Shown here: in pieces, positions 1-5,162 of the stretch
How the letters are laid out: each line of letters opens with the position of its first letter
Numbering within the stretch: position 1 is the stretch's first letter
Assembly (NCBI GenBank): GCA_004293505.1
Contig: RDYY01000033.1
Span: forward strand, 1-5,162
Reading direction: 5' to 3'
Source of the DNA: Sphingobacteriia bacterium
Lineage (GTDB): Bacteria > Bacteroidota > Bacteroidia > Chitinophagales > Chitinophagaceae
Length of the DNA stretch: 5,162 nucleotides
The notes under the pieces: generated by a model
What the model was told of the DNA's origin: nothing
Seen by the model: the letters and a program-made list of their open reading frames with translations, nothing else
Databases searched by the model: none
Translations under genes and position numbers: made by a program

Positions 1-1
1 A

Positions 2-526
2 TTGGTCAAGAACAGCATCACTGATTTTGAAAAACAATACCATCACCGGTTACAGTTGAGCAAAGACAACAAAACATACCAAATCAATTTGAGCGACTTT
101 AAACAATTGGGCAGTGACCAAACCATTGAAGCCAAGGATTTGACAGCTGTTGTATTCTCTTTTGAAAGCCGAGAAGGTAAAACCATTCAGTTGGATGGAA
201 GCTTGTCCCAAGTGGCTTTTACCAAGCAGGAAGGCAACCCAGCTGCCATTGAAATACAAACAGGAGAAATCAATGTATATCCCAACCCTGTTTCCGGTAA
301 TCGCTTCATGGCCCAGATCAAGAGTCCCATACAAACCCAAGTTACCCTGCGCTTGACAGATGCCGCTTCCGGCAAGGTATTGTTCAATCGCGAAATAGCT
401 TTGTCGAAAGGCACCAACAATGTACCCGTGCAATGGAACAGTGGGGTTGCCATGAGCATAGTTTTATTGACTGCCGATGGCAATGGGATCCGGATTCAAC
501 CCAAAAAACTGGTGATCCAACCTTGA
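2..526 (+). CDS. 3' end of a secreted protein with a C-terminal type IX secretion sorting domain (5' partial)
   Basis: The frame is open from the left edge, so this is the last 174 residues of a longer protein; the TTG at position 2 is not a credible start. Residues about 89-174 form a type A sorting domain of the Bacteroidota type IX secretion system: an INVYPNPVSGNRF core (YPNP at 93-96), then alternating beta strands and a closing KKLVIQP. In the family this tail directs export across the outer membrane and is removed or swapped for a surface anchor. Residues about 10-75 (LSKDNKTYQINLSDF, then DLTAVVFSFESREGK) are strand-rich and resemble the end of a carbohydrate-binding beta-sandwich module; that part is inference from pattern only. 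The catalytic or main domain lies outside the window. The TGA at 524-526 directly abuts the stop codon of the convergent response regulator gene. Confidence 0.85.
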   Translation: MVKNSITDFEKQYHHRLQLSKDNKTYQINLSDFKQLGSDQTIEAKDLTAVVFSFESREGKTIQLDGSLSQVAFTKQEGNPAAIEIQTGEINVYPNPVSGNRFMAQIKSPIQTQVTLRLTDAASGKVLFNREIALSKGTNNVPVQWNSGVAMSIVLLTADGNGIRIQPKKLVIQP

Positions 527-1198
527 TTACACATTGAACTCAATCATGAACTTCACCAAAGCAGCAGGTGAATTCAATTGCAATTTCTGCATAATGTTTT
601 TGCGGTGGGTTTCTACGGTGTAAATACTGAGGTGCAATTGGTCCGCTATTTGTTGATTGGTATAGGTTTGCTTCAAGTAAAGCAAAATTTCTTTTTCCCT
701 TTTCGTGAGGTTGTATTTGCGTAAAAAGACGTCCATCTTTTTGAAAGCGTCTTCTAAAGGCAAGTCCTTTTGCGAATGAAAAACAGGAATTCCCTGGGCA
801 ACTTTTTGGATGGCATCGGTCAAATCGGCTCTGCTGCTGTTTTTCAGGATATAACCATCGGCCCCCATGCGCTTGGCTTCTTCCACCAACTTGGAATCGT
901 TGTATGCCGTTAACATCAGGATGCGGACTTCCGGAAAAGATTGCTTCAAGTATTTGATGGTGTCTAACCCATTTAAATTGGGCATGTTAACATCCAACAA
1001 AATGACATCGGTTTTGGTGTTTTGCGTCAACAAATACAAGAGCTGCTTGCCGTCATTGGCAATGCCCACTATGTTGAACAAATCACTGTTGCCTAAAATC
1101 ATTTTTAAACCATCCACAAACAAAGGATGGTCATCAGCAATCATTAAATCAATTTTTCCCTCCATTGTACCAAATTGTATTTTTTCAATATACATCAT
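527..1198 (-). CDS. Two-component response regulator, NarL/FixJ (LuxR-type HTH) family
   Basis: Cytoplasmic transcription regulator expected to be switched by phosphorylation from an unseen histidine kinase. Numbered from the ATG at 1198 (223 residues), the receiver domain covers about 15-130: acidic pair D22-D23 in IADDHPLF, phospho-acceptor D69 in ILLDVNMP, T97 in MLTAYN and K119 in GYILKNSS, so the full active site is present. The LuxR-type helix-turn-helix covers about 160-220, starting LTKREKEIL and continuing TNQQIADQLHLSIYTVETHR, the usual recognition-helix pattern. Start choice: the ATG at 1198 overlaps the TGA of the upstream gene as ATGA, which suggests translational coupling. An internal ATG at 1165 (212 residues, MEGKIDLMIADDH) gives the more usual N-terminal length for the family and is equally possible; an adjacent ATG lies at 1195. 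It is the last gene of the minus-strand operon. Family call is firm; the regulon is unknown. Confidence 0.95.
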   Translation of the reverse strand: MMYIEKIQFGTMEGKIDLMIADDHPLFVDGLKMILGNSDLFNIVGIANDGKQLLYLLTQNTKTDVILLDVNMPNLNGLDTIKYLKQSFPEVRILMLTAYNDSKLVEEAKRMGADGYILKNSSRADLTDAIQKVAQGIPVFHSQKDLPLEDAFKKMDVFLRKYNLTKREKEILLYLKQTYTNQQIADQLHLSIYTVETHRKNIMQKLQLNSPAALVKFMIEFNV

Positions 1199-2991
1199 TT
1201 TACCGGAACGAACTGAGACCCAGCAAAACAGGGATAGGTTTTTATTTTGTACCGGCCATCTTCCCAATAAGTTTCAGCCCAACAATATTTGGCACCAGGC
1301 CTGTCATCGTTTTTTAATTGAGGCACGTACCAAAGCACCAAAGGCTTATCTACTATGTTTTCCCGTTGGGGCTCCATGAATTTTTCCGGCCCTTGTTGAT
1401 GGTCGGTATTGCAACAGGGCCCAATGGTAATCAAGTCCCTTTTGCCCTCGTCTTTGTCTTTGTGGTCAAGGGTGACATAAACATAAGGTTGGTCTCCCCT
1501 GCCCCCATCCTTGAATTGACCTGCCCCCAGTTCCATGCCATAAGACTGGGCTTTGTCCCTTTGGATGCGAAAAGCAAAAGGAGATCCTGTTGGTGGCGAA
1601 ACAATGGGGCCTACCCAGTTTTCGTTGTTCCACACCTGCCATTGACCCCCCTTTTTGGCCGCTGCGAATTGTTGTTTTTCGCCAGCAAAAGCAATGCGAA
1701 AAACCGGTCTATACGTACCATTGTTACCGCATCCCCTGCCAATGCTCCCAGCGCTCACCCTGAATCGGCCATCTTTGTAAAAAAAATAGCGTTGGGAATA
1801 GCTGTAATTACACGGTGTGGGCCACAGTTCGCTGTAAAACAATTGTTCTAACATAAAGCCCACAGTACTGTCACCTTCCACTACCTCAACTACTTTGGGG
1901 GGATCAGTGGCCACTACAGCAGCTTGGCTAAAAATGGGACAACCAATGGCGTCACTGTAGCCAAATCCATCGGTACCAGAATAATTGACGTGCCAGTCTA
2001 CCAATTTGGCAGAACGCAGCACAGGCGAATCTTTGAAGCGAACATCGGAAATTTGCAACCCATCAGAAGACGTAATGACATAGTCCATTTGCCAACCCAT
2101 TTGCTGCAAGTGATTGACTTGGTCACAATATTTGTCCGCTAAATTTTCATTTTGCAATTTTCTTTCTGTTGCTACTTGTGCGGCACCATCTTTTCCCAGA
2201 TCAGTCCACCGCAACCCTACCAAGCGCAAATCAGTCAGGTCTACAATGGCCCACAAAGCTTTGTTCCCTTGCACAAAAGTGGGTGCCACACAAAGGTGCT
2301 GGGAACGTTCACATCGGGTCCTGTTCAAAGAAGTTTTGGTATTGGACATGACAGGCAAACTGGCCGAAGGTTTGAAACCCAATGCCCTTTCCACTTCTGG
2401 GTGTTGGGTAGCAATTTGAATGGCCAGTGTATTGAGATCAGCAGGGATGTCGGCTTGGGCTTGTGGAAAATGGTCCACACTCAATACTTTTTGTTGCAGC
2501 AAATCAACAATGGCTACTGTGGTCAGGTTCAACGCATAATTGTACAATTCTACCCGCCAAAGGTTTCCTTGCATAGATACCATGCCAGGCCGCAAATCGC
2601 CAGGACGGGCTGGATACACACTAAAAACCTCTGACAACAAGGGTTTTCGCGTACCCTGCTCAAATAAATATTGGGTAAAGTAAGCATTGTCGAGTGCCAA
2701 AGCCTGCGCTTCCAACACCCGTTGATCAGGGGCCACTATAATTTTTTTAACCGGTTGGGCCAACCTTAAAACACTGTCCATGGTGCGCTTTCTGGCGACA
2801 ATAAATACGGCTGTGTCTTGTGGGGCCAAGGTAAAAACCTCGGGCCTGGCTTCAGCTGTAAACACTGCAGCAGGCTTTGAAGCAGAAAGCGGCCGCTTGG
2901 TCTTGGGCAATTGGTTTTGTCCCCAGGCTGGTACCAAAACAATTATCAAGGCAACCAATAGTGTAATGTTTTGAAAACGTATTTGCTGCAT
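1195..2991 (-). CDS. Exported copper amine oxidase-like protein with altered active site
   Basis: 598 residues from an ATG 11 bases after the di-haem gene. Residues 1-24 (hydrophobic 9-21, then PAWG before Q25) look like a signal peptide. Residues about 120-260 resemble the small N2/N3 domains of copper amine oxidases (CuAO). About 305-590 resembles the catalytic beta-sandwich: GLQISDVRFKDSPVLRSAKL (311-330), GFGYSDAIGC (342-351), TPCNYSY (392-398) and YKDGRFRV (405-412). In true CuAOs, which oxidise primary amines to aldehydes with release of ammonia and H2O2, the motif T-x-x-N-Y-[DE]-[YN] holds the Tyr converted to topaquinone; here that Tyr is kept (Y396) but the acidic residue is S397. 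The HxH copper ligands align with G425 and Y427, the third His with the W554-Y555 area, and the catalytic-base Asp with Y337. Ten Cys suggest disulfides outside the cytoplasm. Ordinary amine oxidase activity is therefore unlikely. The fold assignment is from motif alignment by eye; the function is unknown. Confidence 0.7.
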   Translation of the reverse strand: MQQIRFQNITLLVALIIVLVPAWGQNQLPKTKRPLSASKPAAVFTAEARPEVFTLAPQDTAVFIVARKRTMDSVLRLAQPVKKIIVAPDQRVLEAQALALDNAYFTQYLFEQGTRKPLLSEVFSVYPARPGDLRPGMVSMQGNLWRVELYNYALNLTTVAIVDLLQQKVLSVDHFPQAQADIPADLNTLAIQIATQHPEVERALGFKPSASLPVMSNTKTSLNRTRCERSQHLCVAPTFVQGNKALWAIVDLTDLRLVGLRWTDLGKDGAAQVATERKLQNENLADKYCDQVNHLQQMGWQMDYVITSSDGLQISDVRFKDSPVLRSAKLVDWHVNYSGTDGFGYSDAIGCPIFSQAAVVATDPPKVVEVVEGDSTVGFMLEQLFYSELWPTPCNYSYSQRYFFYKDGRFRVSAGSIGRGCGNNGTYRPVFRIAFAGEKQQFAAAKKGGQWQVWNNENWVGPIVSPPTGSPFAFRIQRDKAQSYGMELGAGQFKDGGRGDQPYVYVTLDHKDKDEGKRDLITIGPCCNTDHQQGPEKFMEPQRENIVDKPLVLWYVPQLKNDDRPGAKYCWAETYWEDGRYKIKTYPCFAGSQFVPVK

Positions 2992-3002
2992 AGTCCGCCA
3001 AA

Positions 3003-3965
3003 TTATTCAGAAGAATAAGGATTGTTGAAATAAGGGTTTTTAAAATAGCTGGTATCGGTAAAGCTATTCAAAAAAGCCACTAGGTTTTTTTGTTCTACTG
3101 CTGTTAATGTATATCCTTTTGCAAGGAGCAATGAAGACAGATCGGGCCAATCTCCTGCATGCCCATAAGGAGCTGTTATTGCCACATTGCGCAAATCAGG
3201 AACCCGAAAACTGTCCGTGCCAGGAGGCATTAAAAGAGAAAGGGGCTGAAAAGCAACAAAGGAAAGTTTCTGGGGGGCCCAAACATGGCATTGCCCACAG
3301 GCCAATCTTTTGGAATAGAATAAATTTTTACCCTGCACTGCATCTTTATTTAATGAGGTTTTTTTCTGTAAATACTTATCGTACCGCGATTGAAAAGAAA
3401 CCAATTGCGATTCATAGGCCACTAAAGCCGCCAAAATATTTTTCCACTGTGTGGGTTTATCAGGTCCAAAGATGGCAGCAAATCGCTCTTTGTAAAATGC
3501 CACCCCGGCCAAGCGTTCTGGCAAGGTATCGGATTCGTCCAACCAGCCCAATTCTGGCGGGTGTTGGTTGAAAATGGGGTTCCGCAGTTGTTGTGGCAAG
3601 GTCTTTACACCAGGGCTTTGCCAACCCAATGGGGTGCGAAAAACAACGTTTATCAAAGAGGGTGCGTTGTGGGCAACTGATTCCCCGGTAGACCCCACCG
3701 AACTGCGGTACCCATCGGTAAAAGACCTTTCGGGTGCATGGCAGGAAGCACAAGATTTTGTTTGGTTTTTGGAAATTCTGTTGTCAAAAAACAACCAGTG
3801 CCCCAAATCGGCCAAGGCTTTTTCTTGGCTGTTGAGAGGGCTTTCCAACACTTGCCCCCCGGGCTGAGCAACCGATGGACTTTTCTCAACAACAATGAAA
3901 CCATGGCCCACAAAAATGAAAGCTGCAGCCAGAACACCCACTACTGCCAATCGATTAATTGCCAT
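3003..3965 (-). CDS. Exported di-haem cytochrome c peroxidase / MauG-family protein
   Basis: 320 residues from the ATG at 3965. A GTG at 3986 would add seven residues, but the ATG directly before the hydrophobic segment is preferred. Residues about 5-27 are a signal peptide or membrane anchor with no lipobox Cys. Two c-type haem sites are visible: CASCH (72-76) and CGQCH (223-227), separated as in the bacterial di-haem peroxidase family. Other family signatures: LGHWLFFDNRIS (54-65), HNAPSLINVVF (99-109), NPIFNQHPPELGW (129-141) and TAPYGHAGDW (264-273), matching the usual TAPYxHDG. Family members reduce H2O2 with electrons from small cytochromes, or, like MauG, oxidise residues of a partner protein to build a cofactor. 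The position expected to supply the distal ligand of the second haem (Met in CcpA enzymes, Tyr in MauG) appears to be K283, with Y285 close by. The gene overlaps the upstream propeller gene by 25 bases and is followed after 11 bases by the amine oxidase-like gene, so it is probably co-translated and works in the periplasm. Confidence 0.9.
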   Translation of the reverse strand: MAINRLAVVGVLAAAFIFVGHGFIVVEKSPSVAQPGGQVLESPLNSQEKALADLGHWLFFDNRISKNQTKSCASCHAPERSFTDGYRSSVGSTGESVAHNAPSLINVVFRTPLGWQSPGVKTLPQQLRNPIFNQHPPELGWLDESDTLPERLAGVAFYKERFAAIFGPDKPTQWKNILAALVAYESQLVSFQSRYDKYLQKKTSLNKDAVQGKNLFYSKRLACGQCHVWAPQKLSFVAFQPLSLLMPPGTDSFRVPDLRNVAITAPYGHAGDWPDLSSLLLAKGYTLTAVEQKNLVAFLNSFTDTSYFKNPYFNNPYSSE

Positions 3966-4900
3966 GATTTTTTGTTTGGGTTCCACCTAAAATGGTAATG
4001 GGTCTCTGGTTTTTCGCTGGCAGCTTGTAAATTGTATTCAAAGGCAATCCCACTCACAATCAATTCTCCATCGTTCATCCTGATTTTCTTGGCCTTGTCG
4101 TCTCCATTGGGTCCCAAGCCATTTAGGTTTACTTCTAGCCGCAAGGATTGTCGATCCCATTTGCCATTTTTAGCATACAACATGGAAAAGACTTTACTGG
4201 ACCTACTGCTGCCAAAATAAATTCTTTTTTTTTCGTTTTCATCATAAGCAACATACAAACCCAAGGCATCCACCTGGGGATAAACGTCCACTATTTTTTT
4301 GTCTTTTACATTCAACAAATAAATTTTACCCTTCTCCTGTTGGCGACCAGAACCACTGAGGTCAGATACCACCAACTGATCACTGGAACAATCGTAATGT
4401 AATCCCAATAATCCAAATGGATTGCGCAGGCCATTGTCAGGGTTGGCTGGAAAGCGATAGAATGCTGACATTCGCCCCGTTGACCCTTCAATGCGGTAGA
4501 GGGTATTTCTTTTTTCCATTGGATTGAATTGTAGGGTAATGCGTGGCGCGGGAACAGTGTAAATGTTGCCGTTGAAATCGGTCGTGATACTGGCCAAATA
4601 ACCCGCTTCTTTCCAAGCCGGATCTTGGTAAACAGTTTGTCGGGGACCATTGGGCAGGGGCTTTGTTGCATTCTCCTGCTTTTGATACACCACCAAGGCC
4701 AAACCCATTTTGTTTTTTTCAGAAGTACTCAGTGCTGTCCACTCGGGGTCAAAACCCAGGGTTCTGACAAAAGCCGGCATCTGTTGACAGGGTTTGATTT
4801 CTCTTTGTCCCCAAGCGATAAGTGGCAGGAAGAGGCAAAAAACTACCCAAGTCATGGTATTTTTTGAAGCCGAGAAAAAAAGTGAAATAATGTAAGACAT
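3941..4900 (-). CDS. Exported beta-propeller-like protein of unknown function
   Basis: 319 residues from the ATG at 4900. An internal ATG at 4855 (304 residues) would start right at the hydrophobic core MTWVVFCLFLPLIAWG, but leaves a signal peptide without a basic residue; a TTG at 4927 is also in frame and less likely. The segment ending AWG-Q (residues 16-32) looks like a signal peptide. The mature part has recurring strand patterns typical of propeller blades: ASITTDFNGNIYTVPAP (103-119), NTLYRIEGSTGRMSAFYRF (132-150), GLHYDCSSDQLVVSDLSGS (166-184), GKIYLLNVKDKKIVDVYP (191-208), GLYVAYDENEKKRIYFGSS (214-232), and DGELIVSGIAFEYN (277-290). It resembles SMP-30 / royal-jelly / NHL-type propellers, but I cannot name a family or an active site. 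It is the first gene of the minus-strand operon and overlaps the di-haem gene by 25 bases, which argues for a joint role in the cell envelope. A run of nine A residues in the coding strand encodes part of EKKR. Confidence 0.75.
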   Translation of the reverse strand: MSYIISLFFSASKNTMTWVVFCLFLPLIAWGQREIKPCQQMPAFVRTLGFDPEWTALSTSEKNKMGLALVVYQKQENATKPLPNGPRQTVYQDPAWKEAGYLASITTDFNGNIYTVPAPRITLQFNPMEKRNTLYRIEGSTGRMSAFYRFPANPDNGLRNPFGLLGLHYDCSSDQLVVSDLSGSGRQQEKGKIYLLNVKDKKIVDVYPQVDALGLYVAYDENEKKRIYFGSSRSSKVFSMLYAKNGKWDRQSLRLEVNLNGLGPNGDDKAKKIRMNDGELIVSGIAFEYNLQAASEKPETHYHFRWNPNKKSWQLIDWQ

Positions 4901-4955
4901 TAATATTTTATCATTTATGTAAATCAATAATTAACAATACTTAAAACAAATTGAA

Positions 4956-4986
4956 TTAAAATAATATTTTATAAATCCAGCCCAAA
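4956..4986 (-). promoter_or_regulatory. Weak Bacteroidota-type promoter candidate for the minus-strand operon
   Basis: On the minus strand a TTTG (4986-4983) is followed, after 19 bases, by TATTTTAA (4963-4956). The Bacteroidota consensus is TTTG, 19-21 bases, TAnnTTTG, so the -33 box is exact and the -7 box matches at four of its six fixed positions. Transcription would begin near 4950, giving a leader of about 50 bases to the ATG at 4900. The surrounding region is very AT-rich, so a chance match is quite possible. Confidence 0.3.
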
Positions 4987-5052
4987 GGGGGTTAAAAAGG
5001 ACAAAATTCACTGAAACCCTTTACAGACTTAACCTATTAATAATAATTGCTA

Positions 5053-5083
5053 TTTGTTGAATGACCAAATTTCTGTATTTTTA
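5053..5083 (+). promoter_or_regulatory. Bacteroidota-type promoter candidate pointing off the right edge
   Basis: TTTG at 5053-5056 is followed, after 19 bases, by TATTTTTA at 5076-5083. This fits TTTG-(19-21)-TAnnTTTG with only the last G replaced by A. It would serve a gene to the right of the window, divergent from the operon. No start codon with a convincing open frame follows before the edge, so the target is unseen. Confidence 0.35.
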
Positions 5084-5162
5084 CATTGAAATCCGTATAT
5101 CCTTTCCAGGTTGTTCACAGTTGTGTAAAAACTTTTGTGCGACGACTGAAATTCCGCCCCCC

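Larger units (their letters stand above)
527..4900 (-). other. Probable four-gene operon: propeller, di-haem protein, amine oxidase-like protein, response regulator
   Basis: Spacing between consecutive genes is a 25-base overlap, an 11-base gap (2992-3002) and a 4-base ATGA overlap. There is no room for promoters or terminators between the genes, so one transcript starting right of 4900 is the simplest reading. Three products carry export signals and one is a cytoplasmic regulator. Co-transcription is inferred from spacing alone; a promoter for the regulator inside the 1195-2991 gene cannot be excluded. Confidence 0.75.
4901..5162. other. Non-coding AT-rich divergent intergenic region
   Basis: About 260 bases without a credible gene on either strand. 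It holds the two promoter candidates listed separately, several A/T runs and a few short imperfect inverted repeats. I see no tRNA, no riboswitch-like conserved core, no strong terminator hairpin and no repeat array. The last six bases are a run of C at the window edge. Confidence 0.6.

Noticed and set aside
552..572. Six-base-pair hairpin TTCACC / GGTGAA downstream of the type IX-secreted protein gene
   Set aside because: Nine-base loop, short stem, no T run after it and located inside conserved coding sequence; too weak to call a terminator.
867..1379. 170-codon open frame on the + strand
   Set aside because: It lies antisense across the response regulator and the end of the amine oxidase-like gene, has no domain pattern, and is explained as a shadow of the well-supported minus-strand genes.
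1318..1851. 177-codon open frame on the + strand
   Set aside because: Antisense to the amine oxidase-like gene; no signal peptide, motif or family-like pattern, and the minus-strand frame carries the recognisable motifs.
2152..2634. 160-codon open frame on the + strand
   Set aside because: Antisense to the amine oxidase-like gene, with composition typical of a shadow frame and no supporting start context.
3107..3571. 154-codon open frame on the + strand
   Set aside because: Antisense to the di-haem gene, whose two CxxCH motifs and TAPYxH motif fix the true frame.
4986..5022. Possible hairpin pairing AGGGGGTT with AACCCTTT
   Set aside because: It needs G-U pairs and a loop of about 20 bases, with no T run in a useful position.
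5078..5131. Eight-base inverted pair TTTTTACA / TGTAAAAA and short palindrome CACAGTTGTG (5116-5125) near the right edge
   Set aside because: Both are short in AT-rich DNA and could easily arise by chance; no matching copy near the operon promoter was seen.
5157..5162. Run of six C ending the window
   Set aside because: It may only reflect where the window or contig was cut; nothing beyond it can be seen.

Overview
The window looks like a chromosomal segment of a member of the Bacteroidota, probably a Chitinophagia- or Saprospiria-type organism. The reasons are a C-terminal type IX secretion sorting domain with a YPNP core in the first gene, moderate to low GC, A/T-rich start regions without clear Shine-Dalgarno sequences, and promoter candidates of the Bacteroidota TTTG / TAnnTTTG form. 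The genus cannot be fixed from the sequence.

Layout. Positions 2-526 (+) hold the 3' end of a secreted protein gene that enters from the left. It ends in a type IX sorting domain. The rest of the coding sequence is on the minus strand and is transcribed right to left as an apparent four-gene operon: (1) 4900-3941, an exported beta-propeller-like protein; (2) 3965-3003, an exported di-haem cytochrome c peroxidase / MauG-family protein, overlapping gene 1 by 25 bases; (3) 2991-1195, an exported 598-residue protein whose C-terminal two thirds resembles copper amine oxidases, 11 bases after gene 2; (4) 1198-527, a NarL/FixJ-type response regulator that shares an ATGA start/stop overlap with gene 3. 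The response regulator and the left-edge gene are tail to tail, with stop codons directly adjacent. Positions 4901-5162 are non-coding, AT-rich, and carry one weak promoter candidate for the operon and one divergent candidate pointing off the right edge.

The most interesting object is the 598-residue protein. It keeps the copper amine oxidase framework around the cofactor, including the Tyr that becomes topaquinone in true enzymes (TPCNYSY, Y396). By my by-eye alignment, however, the catalytic-base Asp, the Asp after the cofactor Tyr and all three copper-binding His are replaced. It sits directly behind a MauG-family di-haem protein and a propeller-like protein. This recalls, by analogy only, the parts list of amine dehydrogenases with peptide-derived quinone cofactors: a propeller subunit, di-haem chemistry and a modified-residue subunit. 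Whether it is a pseudoenzyme, a binding protein, or a substrate for oxidative modification by the di-haem protein cannot be decided here. No histidine kinase for the response regulator lies in the window.
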